Shown: piece by piece, positions 45,131 through 57,000 of the stretch
How the letters are laid out: each line of letters begins with the position of its first letter
How positions within the stretch are numbered: the first letter of the stretch is position 1
Source: Takakia lepidozioides
Taxonomy: Eukaryota; Streptophyta; Takakiopsida; Takakiales; Takakiaceae
Assembly (NCBI GenBank): GCA_030704615.1
Contig: CM060732.1
Location: forward strand, 49,209,053 to 49,273,052
Reading direction: 5' to 3'
Length of the DNA: 64,000 nucleotides
Notes under the pieces: model-generated
What the model was told of the DNA's origin: nothing
Databases searched by the model: none
Seen by the model: only the letters and a program-made list of their open reading frames with translations
Position numbers and translations under genes: made by a program

Positions 45131-47843
45131 TCTTACTTTGAGGATGTTCTCACATGATTTCTATACCATAGATTATTTCCTTCATACCCAAGTCATTTTC
45201 GCGTGGATGAGCAAGAAGAAGTGTCGTTATACAGTAGTATCTTAGGCAATATGGAGTGGTGGCAGTGTTTCGTTGATCTGATATTTTGCTATAGTCACCC
45301 TCTTTTGCTTGGAAATGTGATGGGCCAAGCAGCCACCCATGATACATGGCCCCTACTCTTTCCTAAATCTTTGGCTTCCTTGCACACATGTGAAGCTTGA
45401 TACAAGCATCTGGTTTCCTTGCCTTCATTGGCGTGCACACCATATCCGCTCCCTGGCCATATAATTTGTAATGAATGTTTACATATCTGACGTGTGTGTG
45501 TGTGTGTGTTTTCTTAGGAGACTTGTGTTGCAGCTCGTCAAGGTCTATGAAGTGGAGGTTCAACCCCTCCGGAAAATCATATCTTATCATTTTTATGTAT
45601 ACTTTTGTTTGTTGGTTTGTTGCTCAAATGCCAGCGCCTTCTTCATGCATAATCGCCATTTCATCTAAGGTTGCAATTCTGCAGTAGCCAGAAAAACTCA
45701 TCATAGAGATTGTCCAATATTTGTTTGGCCAAAATTAATGAAGGATTATGGATTGATAAATATAACCAACATTATGGCAAATAGATGCACTATTCTATGG
45801 TTTTTGAAAAATGATTGGCAGGATGTCCTTACAAAACTTGCAACTATTGCAAGTCAAAGTTTGTTTGTGTAGCATTGACAATTTTGTATCAATATGATCA
45901 ATTGTTTATAAAATTTATATATTGTCCATACTGCACAATCAATTATGGTTTGGGCGTACAGATAATTGGTCATCCAACTCACAACTATGATATTGCTCAT
46001 TGATGACAATGGAAACTTTAGCCAAAACACTCTATTCTAAAACAAATGTCTCAAATCCGACATCTCAACAATAAAAATAAGAATAAAACAAAATATAAAC
46101 ATATGCGAATTGGTGTAGCCGAGATGTCTAAGGTGACACGATAGACTTCCAAAATATTATTATCGGATAAAATATTATATATATATATATAACTTAGGTT
46201 CCATGATGGTATATGATGGATCTCTTAATTATTAGTCGATATGAAGACCTTTGAGAAGCAGGTATCAATGACTACAACCAATTACCCCATAGATTATATT
46301 GATTTTCCACTTGGGTTGGACGTTCATACATGGGATGAACTTTTGGCGAATATGTGCATGAATGAATATAACCGGCTAGGTACATTACAATCGGGTTACA
46401 TGTCTTAATTATATGTTCCGACCAACATTAGTCTCAATCATAGTTGTATATGTTTTGTCTTTTGTAAATATCTGCATAATTCTAGATATGGATAAGATAT
46501 AAAACCTTGACAATCTCGATTAAACTGATTGAGAGATCAATCAAACATGTGTAATGTGTAAAACGTCTTGTTGAAAGTTTAAATAATTAGAAAATATAAA
46601 CTATTTATTGAGAGTATGTGATATGTAGTCATTGGAAGATTCATAATTAAAACATGTTTCAATTGTTTTTCTTCCGCATATTTTAATATATAAAATATAT
46701 TGTGACTCTTGTCTCAAACTCATTGTAAGTTAATTATATTGACACCATAATATATTTTTAGATTATCCACTTATGGGTATTGGCTAGTTATTTAAATTCT
46801 TAAGTCTTTGGTCGGTTTTAATTGATAATCAGAGAATTTGTCACAAAATCCCATGCCCTAGCAATTCCAAAAATATATCCGCAATTTATGTCACGAGAAT
46901 GAATGTGTTCATCCTTATTAGATATGTAAAGATATATAACGGTAGATATCCTTAATAAGGGGTGAACTGTTGGGTTCAGATGTGAGTGGAAGAGGAAAGA
47001 GACTTAAGAGATCTTGATGGCCACTAGGAGACACATAGGTTGATTTTGCTAGTCAAAGTGAGAGCTATAAGTATTGATGAAGAGTAATAGCCAGGGAGAT
47101 ACAATTGATTTAGAAGATGAGCTCTAGACTAGGAAATGTCAAAGTAACGCGAAGATAAAGTATACACATAGACAAAGACCCAACAACTTATGTAATTTGT
47201 CTTCTTATCAATAAATGTATTCAATGCCTGAAAGCATATACTTTAATATTAATTAGAATAGTATGAGTAGTTTTATTCCACCGCATGAGAGCAAGATATA
47301 AGGGATATCAAGACGTTTATAAGCAATGCATGGGAAAGCTTGTAGTTTAGTAGCCGGCTTGATTGGGGTGAAGTAGACGTGCTAGCACATCTTTATTGAA
47401 GGCTTGCCAGCAGACATGAGACATATGAGGTTTATCCAAAATCTAGACCAATTTGAAATTGGGTGCGAGTAAGAAGAGAGCCTTGGAGATGCACAATACA
47501 GTCTGGCGCGTAGAGGAAGCATAGCAATCAGAGGACGACATCCGTCAGACCCGTCGAGAGCATGCAATTAGAGGCTTCATGTAGAGCTCTTGGACCAAAG
47601 AGAAGAAAATCTTTGGCATTTCTTAAGGGAGTGAGGGATTTTCAAATTGCGGTGAGGACATATGAAGCTAACCTGGGGATTTGTCCGGAGTTATTGCAAC
47701 ATTTTTGTGAATTGACTGATTTGATAGTAACTACAATAAGATGCCACAAATAGCATGACCTTTTGTGTAAATTCCCACTACCTTCTTATTAAATCTTTCA
47801 TGTCGGACTTTGTCGAAGACTTTTGAGGTAGAGTCGGAGGGAG
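45131..47843. other. AT-rich non-coding stretch
   Basis: Contains a GT microsatellite at about 45491-45510 and an AT microsatellite at about 46177-46192. A part at about 46390-46470 resembles 50160-50240 (CCGACCAA.A.TAGTC.CAATCA.A.TTGT). TGTTGGG at 46968 and CCCAACA at about 47181 are weak LTR-like words. No gene recognised. Confidence 0.4.
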
Positions 47844-48521
47844 ATGGCCCAGGCGGAGAGAAGAGCACGCATGTATATGAAAGAGACACCGTGGAGTAAG
47901 TATGAACGCATGAAGGATTTGGCAATGCACCGGGAGCGCATACGGAGGATGAAGCCGAGCATTGACTGTAGCCCTCCCCATTTAAATGACCGATCAAATA
48001 GATACCAAAAAGAGGCAGATATGCAAGAAGCTCTGGGTGGCGGATCAAACTATATTGGCAAGTACAAATCATCCCCAAAACAGTTGACTGATGGGAGGCC
48101 GTGGAGAAAATTTAGCTTCAACGGTAAATCAGATCCTGCCCCGTTTTCAACTTTGAAATTGACTCCAAGAGGAGATAAGCTACGAGTAATTGAACAGCAC
48201 AACTTAGAGTTGTTCAGGAGGCTGCGAAAGATTCATAAGTATCACACTTGCTATAAGCCTAGACATAAAAATTATCACAACCGAGGAGAGGCACCCTATG
48301 GAATGAAGAAACGCATACCTTCAGCCTTAAGAAAGCTGCCTCGAGTCCGAAGAAGGAAACCAACGCCAAAGAAAGTTCCTGAGATGGGCTTGGCTTCCCT
48401 TCCCGCCTTTGGCAAATCAAAAGAAGAGAAAAAGTCACCTCTTGAAGCCCCACCTGAACATCTTGCCCCACCTGAAAAATCCAAAGCAAGAAAGAAAGAC
48501 CCTGACGTCCGAAATATCTAG
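47844..48521 (+). CDS. CFAP97-domain-like basic protein
   Basis: Single frame of 225 codons, very basic, low in hydrophobics, no membrane segment. The N-terminal half follows the CFAP97/KIAA1430-type pattern: HRERIRRMKPSIDCSPP (the R-x-x-x-P-x-I-D-x-x-P-P box), a spacer with GGSNYIGKYK, then KLRVIEQHNLELFRRLRKI, matching the family's I-x-x-x-N-x-x-L-x-x-R/K-x-x-x-I helix. The C-terminus is a Lys/Pro-rich tail. CFAP97-family proteins are linked to cilia and flagella, so in a plant one would expect expression in sperm. The ATG is the first of the frame. Family assignment is by pattern only; a chance basic ORF is the alternative. Confidence 0.5.
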   Translation: MAQAERRARMYMKETPWSKYERMKDLAMHRERIRRMKPSIDCSPPHLNDRSNRYQKEADMQEALGGGSNYIGKYKSSPKQLTDGRPWRKFSFNGKSDPAPFSTLKLTPRGDKLRVIEQHNLELFRRLRKIHKYHTCYKPRHKNYHNRGEAPYGMKKRIPSALRKLPRVRRRKPTPKKVPEMGLASLPAFGKSKEEKKSPLEAPPEHLAPPEKSKARKKDPDVRNI

Positions 48522-49587
48522 TAAGGGATGGACATGTTCATTCTTGTGACAATCTACAAGTTTATAAGATTAAGTTTCTCTTACAACTACGTCAATGTCT
48601 TAAATACATAAAATCAAGGCCACAACTTACGTACAAGCCTGTTCCCAAACCAATCAAACATCATGAAGCCTACAAGATTAGTTTATAATCATAAAACCCG
48701 TCAACTTATCTATTTTTACAAGTTCATATTACAAACATGACTACTTTCAGTTAGACAACAAATGGTTGAATTTATTAACTAACCTATGAAAAGAAATGAG
48801 TATATAACCTCATTAAAAAAAAAAATCAGTTATAATCATTTGAGTGGAGTAATATCATAAATTACACTTCTTTTGACATGACTCAATCTGCTTATATCTT
48901 TCTTCTGCAGAGACATTGGAGGAACAAAGTTATAATATTATCAACATCAAACATGTATTGGTGGAAACAAACTTATGAAGAAGTACTTTTAAAATCCCAA
49001 CTTAGAATATTGTTATGTACATGCATTGATAAGGGAGAACCATTTTATCGTGGGTGTTTTATTAAAAGTTTGTATATATGTCATATTATTTGGTTGTATC
49101 GTGTGATGTGGATGTCATGTATGGTGGGATGTGGGGACTCAAGAGATGTGGCTACTGTAAGTGCCACGGGCTGGTTGGGTAGATAGGCAGAGTGGGCAGG
49201 ACGTAGGCGAGGGATAGAGGTAAGGCGAAAAGATGTGTTTCTGTTGGTTGTCTATGTCTTGTGCATACCAAAATTGGATCCTATCTAATTTGGGCATTTG
49301 GAACAATTTTGATTTCCAAAAATGGATAGGTAGTTTGTGGGCCAAGACATTTGATTATGCCGATGTTGTATGTGGTCACAAGGCTTTCAGCTTGTTTGTA
49401 GCTTCTTTCTATAATTGTCTTTTATGATTGCAAATGGGATAGGAGGGGATTTGTTGAGAATCCTGGAAGACAAACCATAATCATGGGTAATATGTATCAG
49501 CAATGTGGATGGGGGCATTGGGTAGATCTAGAATTGGAAGGTTCGCTACGCCTTCTTGTGTAAGAAGGTCAACTAGTTCGTTGCCTG
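48522..49587. other. No gene recognised
   Basis: AT-rich. Short plus frames at 48878-49186 and 49233-49427 have no motif. It probably includes the 3' flank of the preceding ORF. Confidence 0.35.
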
Positions 49588-50180
49588 AGATGCCAAATTT
49601 TGAGAAAGTGGGTGTGTCCCTTAATGATTTTTTTTTCTTTTCAAGGATGGTTTGGATGATGAATTTGTCCGGGTGTCGATCATTATTTAGAGAAGCTTAG
49701 GCCCCACATGGAACATAGCGGATCTGATTTTGAAGACCTTTTGAGCATGGTTGCTTGTAAATTGCTTACTTGCTTGGACGTCATTGCAAGGATGATATTT
49801 TGGCTACACATATTATGTACATAATCAACGACTTAATCTGTCAGATATATTGCTAGAACACCTTAGGTCCAAGATACCTGTGTAGCAACAAATTTTGAGG
49901 AAGTCGGTGTGTCCCTTCAATGAAAAATGTTTTTTCAAGGATGGCTTGGATGATGAATTTGTCCCGGTGACAAACACTATTTGGAGCAGCTTAGGCCCCA
50001 CATGGAATATAGCATATCTTGATTATGAAGACATTCTGAACTGCCTTGTTGGTCATGACCAGATGCCCCACGTGCTTGGATGTCCTTGTGAGGATGATCT
50101 TTTGGCTACACATGTTATGTAAATAACCAACAAATTAATTGGTCATGTATATTGGTAGAATACCTTATGCCCCGACCAAT
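49588..50180. repeat. Two tandem units of about 300 bp
   Basis: The block AAATTTTGAG.AAGT.GGTGTGTCCCTT, then TTCAAGGATGG.TTGGATGATG, TTAGGCCCCACATGGAA and TTGGCTACACAT, runs from about 49588 and repeats from about 49889 in the same order. A weaker related stretch lies near 46390-46470. Confidence 0.65.
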
Positions 50181-51780
50181 ACTGGTCCCAATCACAATTG
50201 TGTAGACATATTATTTTTTATTAATACCCACATACTTTCAGTTGGTCCCAAATATTGGTTTGATGGGAGTTATGGGTTTTAAGTGTTGACTGATATATTC
50301 AAACATGTGTTTTATGTGAAGTATATTGTTAAAAGTTTATTAATTCCACAATTTTTTTAAATAATAATATCTATTGTCCATATTGGGAGTAGATGATATT
50401 TAGTCTAGGATAATAATTCATGCATAGTTCTATTATGTATTTGTTTTATATATATAAGACCTAAGATAGTCCAGATATATTGATAATGATGAAAAAATAA
50501 CCGCACATGACAAGCCATGGAGGCTGAGAAAGGGGACACCGCCCTATAACCAAAAAAACCAGACGCTAGCTCAAGCCGCCCAAGCCGAAGGGGAGGAAAC
50601 CTAGGGCAAAGCCGACCCCTCCTAGGGGTTCGGGGGGCACATGCACGTGGGGATCTCAAGCTGAGACTACAAGAAAGGAAAAAAGAACTGGAGCTAAAAT
50701 TCAAAGATTGCTCCTCTTGCGCTTTGGAAAGTCGAAGGAGAGATGAGCTTTTGATTTCCCCCCGCAGAGGCTCCGACAATGCCTCCAATTGGCATCAGAT
50801 TCTTCATCATCGGTGGGGGAAGGGCAAGCGCTAACAAAGGTTCCAGCCAGCTTGGAGTTTGTTGTTCCACTTAACAATGGAATCAGAGGATATGGAGCAG
50901 AGTTTGCCGCCCTTAGCCTAGGTGTTGTCAAAAGCAGTGAGTAGTTGCAGTCTCCTCTTTTTTGAGCATATGGGAACAGCTGCACAGAGCACAGACCGAG
51001 GACAGAAGGTCCGAGTGAATTCTATGCAAATAACCCTAGCATAGGGAACACCTTGATAGCCAGATATTCCAATAAAGTGTGAGCACAAAGGTTTGCCCAC
51101 ATAGGGTAGCGGCTCCAAGGCAAAACATTTAGTAACAAGATAGAAGGAAGTGTGGAGCAGCTGGAATTCTAGGCAGAGTATAATAGAAGAACCATCCTCC
51201 AAACAAAGGATGGAGCTGTGCAAAGGAGAAGACAATGTTCAATCATTTTAGGTGAGCTGGTTTGACAGCATGAGCAAGCCCCCAAGTTTTCTGAGATGAA
51301 CTGCGCGCATCCATGGGTCTTGTATTTCGGTTAACACATTAAAAGACTAGAGGGTGGCAAGAAACCGGTGGGTACTTTTTGCATTGGATGTTATTTTTTG
51401 TGGTCTGTAGTTCAAATCTCCAATGGTGTGGTGGTGCGTTGGATTGAGATTAAAAAATAAACAAAATACTATAAATGTTTTCATTTCCAAAAGTCCTAGA
51501 AGTGGGTACTCAAGGATCCTGCTTCCCTCCTCCCCCCAACCCCTTTCAGCAAAGTTATATGAGCGGGAGCAGGGGAGGGGGAGAAGGAAGGCTGGGAGGG
51601 TAGCAGGACAATGGTGGGGATTTGGCAACCAGTCTCACACGCGCAATACACTCCCATAAGATGTCTACAGTAAACCCAATTTGTTCAAAGATTGGTTGAA
51701 CACATCAAATTAGGCAAAAACAACTTAATTGTTTTAAAAAAATAAATAAATAAAATGGAAATACCTAGGAGCGACAGCTC
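50181..51780. other. Unassigned, possibly a retroelement 3' part
   Basis: Minus frames at 51235-50918 and 50985-50701 follow each other and end in a GC-rich block at 50520-50690, but I recognise no domain. 51330-51780 holds only short AT-rich frames. Confidence 0.25.
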
Positions 51781-51829
51781 ACAAATCAAGCCCCTTAATT
51801 ATAGTGAAAGGAAAAAATAACCTCTTTCA

Positions 51830-51975
51830 TAGTAACCTCACCGTGAAGGCTTTTACATGGGACACAGCCCAACGGAAGGGGGAGAAGAACATACCACACC
51901 CGTCAAAGTAGCAGGATTTGACCCCAAAATCATCTGGGTGGCACTTAGTGCACTCTCCAATTGAGCTACTGACTA
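51830..51975 (-). mobile_element. tRNA-derived SINE-like remnant
   Basis: On the minus strand GTAGCTCAATTGGAGAGTG resembles a Pol III A box and GGGGTCAAATCCTGC resembles a B box, about 30 bases apart as in tRNA genes. The acceptor and anticodon stems do not pair well and unrelated sequence continues downstream. A tRNA-headed SINE or decayed tRNA gene fits better than a working tRNA. Confidence 0.45.
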
Positions 51976-52012
51976 TTGTTGTTGGGTTAAAATTGTCATC
52001 TAAGAGCATCCT

Positions 52013-52280
52013 CACTCTACACCTCTATGGACCCCTGCACCCGTACTTTTCGTATACAAGTTCAAATTTCCCTCCAAACGTACCATACCCTAATTTCTAA
52101 CCCTAAACCTTGCTACCGTATATGTCGTAAAGGGCGGACCTTGAACCCCTTCTCCTTCGCTATATCCGTGCACGATATACAGTGATCTGAACTTGTCCTA
52201 CAACCGAGTCGTCCCGACCATGGATATGTCAGAGCAAGCCTCCCAGCCTCTCATTTCCAATCCAGCTGTAGTGCTTTCAA
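52013..52280. mobile_element. MITE, copy B (half, inverted relative to copy A)
   Basis: Starts TAA|GAGCATCCTCACTCTAC and is collinear with the reverse complement of 20017 down to about 19770 (TATGGACCCCTGCACCC, TATATCCGTGCACGATAT, CGAGTCGTCCC/TGAGTCGTCCC, ATGTCAGAGC). Confidence 0.7.
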
Positions 52281-52314
52281 AACCAAGGAAGGGCAAGAAC
52301 TTTAGCACTGACAC

Positions 52315-53050
52315 TACAACAAAACTTGGCTTTTACGTCTGCTATTTTCCAGTCGTATCAGCCTTTTATGACTGCATAACTGCCCAGTCAGATACATCTA
52401 GTCAGTTGTGACAAATGAGTTGTAAGCGCCATAGAGTCGTATTTGCCAGTCGTGGTGCTCACTGTTGGCATGGCAACGGGGACGCCTAATCATAGTCATT
52501 GATAAGACCGCAGTAGATGACTGCGAATCCATGTCAGCTTCATGTGGAACGAAAGAGATATGTCACGTGTCACGACAAAGGGAAGGCGACAGGGTTTTCA
52601 CGACTGGCATATATGACTTCCGCGGATTAACCCTGGGACAACACGTGCAGAATACCGGGCATGACACGTGGCATGACAGGGTGTGGAGAGGGGGTCTTCC
52701 AAGACTGGCATGTATGACTTCCGCCGATAACCCCAGGACCACACGTGGAGGAATATGGAACATGACACGTGGCATGACGTGGGAGGGTCTTTCGTGACTA
52801 GTATGTATGACTTCGGACGTTTAAGCCCAGGTCCATACGTGGAGTCAAATTATGCAAGATGGGGGTGGTCGTTATGACTGGAACATATGACTTCCATGGC
52901 GCACTCTGGATACTGCACGTGGCACGAGACTCAGTATGGACGAACACGAGGGGTGAAAGTGGCACATGGCGGAGGCTCTGTGGATGGGGAGTAGTCGTGT
53001 ACATGACCGTAGTCATGGGCTTGACTCTAGCAGCATTGAAACATGAAATA
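52315..53050. mobile_element. CACTA (En/Spm-like) terminal fragment
   Basis: CACTACAACAAAAC at 52315 is the canonical CACTA terminus. It is followed by subterminal DNA with many CGACTGGC/AGTCGT words in both orientations and tandem ACGTG-rich units. No opposite terminus or transposase was found, so it is a truncated or solo end. Confidence 0.6.
52595..52960. repeat. Four ACGTG-rich tandem units (80-100 bp)
   Basis: Each unit begins (C/A/T)GACTGGCATATATGACTTCCG-like, at about 52603, 52704, 52795 and 52875, and contains a CACGTG or ACGTGG core further on. GACACGTGGCATGAC occurs exactly twice. The ACGTGGC words match the plant ABRE/G-box core. Confidence 0.65.
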
Positions 53051-53939
53051 ACATTTGAAATTGGAACATCGATTCAAATACAACATGACTTAATGTTCAG
53101 AGATCCATTCCATAATCTAATCCGGTGCTACTACAAAAATGTACAAAGTCTTATCCTAGCAAAATGTACAAATGTACTAAGTAGATTTCCAAATGCCTGA
53201 GTAGAAGATGCATACACTGACTTGGCCGGACTTGGTCACCCACCTTAAATTGCCATCCAGCCCGAAAATGGCAGAAGATACATGAGCAAGCTTTGAGGCA
53301 ATATCATAGCAACAACAACATTGACATATGTGAAACAAACTAACATCGATAAGAATGTATCTAAGCACCATTACACAAACTAGTAAGAGAAAAAAAAAAA
53401 TAGAAGGGTTGAGAGAGCCGCCATGGCTGTGAAGTATCCGTATGCTGCAACGTGATGTGGTTGGGCTTCACCCCTTTCCCCATCAATATTTGATCATACC
53501 TATCTCCAAAGCCTCCATACCATGTCCATGTTGTGCATACCCTGCAAGCTGACCTAACGCTTGGCAATCTGGCCCACTAATAGGTCACCTTTCTTTGAGT
53601 ATGCAACCACCTACAAAACGCAACAAACGGCACATCAAAGAGAAGTCAGACTCATCTTGTGATTCAGATTGTTTGATTGAGCTATGGGCTGGGATCACCG
53701 ATCATTCAATGGTCTAAAAACTACATGGGTTGTTGTCAATGTTAAGCAAATATCCTAGGTGTCTTGCATCCCCATGAAAAGGAAATCTATAAGAACTACA
53801 AGATATATATTATCCTAGATTAAGATATATATATCAGACAGAACTGGAGTTGATGTCAGTCACTAGAGATAAAATCGTTCTTTCAAATTCAGCAAAAGAA
53901 CCCAAAGGATCCAGGGACACAAGAACTACAGGGAAAAAT
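53051..53939. other. No gene recognised
   Basis: Low-complexity A run at about 53390-53400 and short frames only. Confidence 0.4.
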
Positions 53940-54420
53940 GTACACCCTTGGAGATGTATTCATGAGTTGTTGTTTGTCGTAGTCTTGTGGGAACAAGATA
54001 GATCGGACACTACCTTAGGCTCACTAGACTTACCTTGGTATAAGCAATTGGTTCGGGCTTTTCAGATTTCCCCTAGAAATCCCTTCATACAAGCATCAAT
54101 TTGCTTTCAACAATTTGACCCTAACATGGCCAGGGCTTTATGCTAAGTAGGTTCGAGATTGTGAAAGTTGGTGAACAGAGGAGTAGGGAGGGAGCAAGGA
54201 CTATGTTCTTGATGGTCCAGAAGAGGGCTACTCTCTCATGATAATACCCTGGACACTGTATCAGAAAATGGATATTGTCTTCAGGCCACCCACACATGGG
54301 CCCTTGACCCATCTCCACAAAGGTAGACTCCATGTTGAGTTTAACTTTCAGTCTAATGCCGATGGCAGATAGGCCCCGAAGGTCCTCACCCATTTCACAA
54401 ACTGCAGGGAGGTTGTATGC
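53940..54420 (-). mobile_element. LINE C-terminal/3' relic
   Basis: The minus strand encodes MGEDLRGLSAIGIRLKVKL and EDNIHFLIQCPGYYHERVALF, matching the zinc-finger region of the 17.1 kb relic, followed by the same 3' region (ATGAGTTGTTGTTTGTCGTAG on the plus strand). The finger's first Cys pair is eroded. Confidence 0.75.
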
Positions 54421-54437
54421 CTAACTTCGTTTTGGCA

Positions 54438-54853
54438 CTAAAGAGATAAAATAAAATGGTACTGTATAACGGCCGGGGAAGAGAGTACCGAAGGTGTGGT
54501 TTGATAACCCTCAGCATTGGTAATAATGGTGGGCTGCCCTCCCTCCATAGCAGCTACTGCTGAGTGGAATGGATGATGGAGGTGAGAATGGAAAGACACT
54601 GCTGGGTGGTTGGTAGGCGGCACCCCCGGGACGATGCTCTGCAGATGCTGGTAGGGCTGGAATGTCGGGGTTTGAGCCTCGTGGATCTTCCATACAATAA
54701 TATAGAATAATTGAAAGCGAGGTGAAGTTCATTGCAGGACTCACATGAGTATGAGTCCCCTCATAGGTGGTGATCACTAGGCCCTGGTCTTCACGCAACC
54801 GTTCAACCCGCTTTCGAACAGGGCACTTTGGGTTGGTGCACCTATAGTAGCTC
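54438..54853 (-). pseudogene. 5'-truncated WRKY transcription factor gene
   Basis: Exon 54853-54745 encodes the second half of a WRKY domain: [18 protein letters not shown] (CCHH finger Cys pair) to TTYEGTHTH (His pair). It begins with a TGCAG acceptor at the R-type intron position and ends with GTGAGT. Exon 54686-54438 continues in phase ([16 protein letters not shown], Ser/Pro/His-rich tail). No WRKYGQK exon is found upstream in this window; a GlnRS relic lies there instead. The last residues and stop are encoded by a LINE 3'-tail tag (GTTATACAGTACCATTTTA on the minus strand), so the 3' end was also replaced. Such factors bind W-boxes in stress responses. This copy lacks the DNA-contacting strand. 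Confidence 0.7.
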
Positions 54854-55344
54854 CTGCACATGCCAGTTGTCCATGTCGTGAGGTTTCATACTTCAACACA
54901 GGTGCAGCGATTGCAAATATGAGATCAAGAGAATGTTTCCCAACATAGCTACTTAGATCTTGCAAAGCCTTGAACATGGAGCATGAGGTGTCACAAGACT
55001 GAAGAAAATCTTCAGGCTCAGATCTGCAATGACTGTGACTTTAGCAGGCTTGCTACCTTGTTGAAGGCTCGTAGGAAAATCCACCTACTAGGAAACAGCT
55101 CTAGAAGGGTAGAGAGTAGTCATTATAAATCTCAAATAACAAAAAATCCACAAACACTTCATACAATGCCCAAAGTTACATCAAGCACTTGCCACTTTGC
55201 CTTCTCTTGCCTATCACCATTTTGAAGCGTTCCCAACCACACTTACATCGGATGGAAGGAAAAAATATTTAAATACATCCTCAGCAGTGCCAGAAATAAA
55301 TGTGCCAAGTTATTTCAAGCATCAGGATGAAGGTAAAGTGTCAC

Positions 55345-56331
55345 CTTGAAGGGCTTCCATCCCAACCAATTGACAATTTCCTGGATATGGTCAATGTACT
55401 CCCGCTTCTCTGCCTCAGGGTTGGTGTCGTCAAATTTGCACCAAAAGTTTAGCCATCAGCTAGAAAATGAATAGAATGTATCATACAGCTGTATCATGTT
55501 GCCAAGAACTTCATGTTGTCACCTTAAGTAGCAGTCTTCATCATTTTCTTTGGCAAGACCAAATCCACAAACATGGCTTGCACGATAGCCCCCCCCATAC
55601 AAGCCAAATTCCCAAGGGCATGAACAAGTTATAAGATAGCCCAAAGTCCATTGGCAGAGAGGCACGCACACAAGAACGAGGCAAGCATGTACAAAAGTAA
55701 ATAGCTTTAAAGAAGCTCTTGGTTCAATCTCTACCTGTTCGAATGCACCGTGGCCGCTCTCACAGACCTATCTGACATTACCTGACTATAGATACGAGCA
55801 TCACACACAAGAGGTCCTCTTGGGTTCATGGTCAGTCGAATCCTCCATGGGTCAAGACACAAGGACGAGGACAACGTGGTGAGGGCACCTTCTTCTTTGA
55901 CCTATTTTCTAAATTATTCCACAGTACAGTTTAGGCTATGATTCTGTCACACAGGCGAAGAAACCCATGACGTTGGCGGGTTAAGTTTGATGTTGTCTGT
56001 GGTAATTGCAGGAAGTGAGTTCTGGAGTAGGTTTTGACCAGGTACCTTCATCTGTGCCAGCTCCAGAGGAGAGCAATCCTTATGCCATCTTCCCCAAGCC
56101 ACATGACAACATTTGTCCATGAGTACAGGAACGAGGTAAAATGATGTGAAACTGTCAGTCATCTAGAGGATGGGTTACCTTGACATGGCCAATATGCAAG
56201 TAGTCTTTGGGCTCTGGAGGGAACCTAATGAGGACCCTGCCACCAATTTCCTTCATATGCATGTCTAGCTTTTCACGTGAGTTATGTGATCTCCAAATGG
56301 TGCCATCACTGAAGAAAATTTCAGTATATAC
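55345..56331 (-). pseudogene. Glutaminyl-tRNA synthetase fragment
   Basis: Exon 56331-56179 encodes EIFFSDGTIWRSHNSREKLD and GGRVLIRFPPEPKDYLHIGHVK, with the class I HIGH signature in the GlnRS-type PPEP context. The next piece (about 55575-55523) encodes AMFVD..GLAKENDEDCYLR only if one T lost from GATTT(T)GG is allowed for, and its acceptor reads GCAAG. The third (about 55455-55345) encodes KFDDTNPEAEKREYIDHIQE and IVNWLGWKPFK, the GlnRS/GluRS hallmark. Later exons (anticodon-binding part) are absent. The frameshift and missing remainder make it a dead fragment; a full functional copy is expected elsewhere. Confidence 0.8.
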
Positions 56332-57000
56332 CTACTCAATAACACTAGAACAATGAGAGCCTTACAGAGAAGCCTGCTATCACGATGCTTTGGCACTATG
56401 AAGACGCAGACCGCAAAAAACACTAAGTCCCAGCCCTGCACTCTGTGACCTAGCAACCCTAAATTCGAGCCAAACTTTTGAATTTTTTGAATGTTTTGCA
56501 CCCTAACAAAATATAAAATGATTATATATTCCATGTTATTATGTGAAGGTATTTTTAGCTTTATATATATATATATATTCATAGTCATTAAATGAGTAGT
56601 TAAAACGATTGTATATTCTATTTAATTACTAATATATATTTCAAATTACATGAATTTAAAATATAATTGTGGAACTGCTACTGAAGTTGTTGAAACCACT
56701 ACAATTTAAAATAAATCACCAGTAAGTCGACGTCACCCTCGAAATCGTATCATTTGCAGCCATTAGATGCACTTGTATCCATTACACCACAATGTTTCAA
56801 CCACGCGAGCAATGATATGTAGACACGTCGTCATTTGCAATCACATCCTCATTCTATTTCATCCATTTATCTTTGCATTTTCCACATCTAGACATTCTTT
56901 GGGTAACCAGCAGCAATCGCCACGTGTAGTCCTGAATACTATCAGTGTCGCGCACCTCACTTCGGTAAGCTCCCCCTCAAGTCATAGTTACTCGTTTTGA
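56332..57000. other. AT-rich spacer
   Basis: TA microsatellite at about 56563-56578; no coding signal. Confidence 0.4.

Noticed and set aside
46968-47190. TGTTGGG..CCCAACA as a solo LTR
   Set aside because: The words lie only about 215 bp apart, with no target duplication and no second copy to compare.
51890-51975. Functional tRNA gene
   Set aside because: The acceptor and anticodon stems do not pair properly although A/B box words are present.
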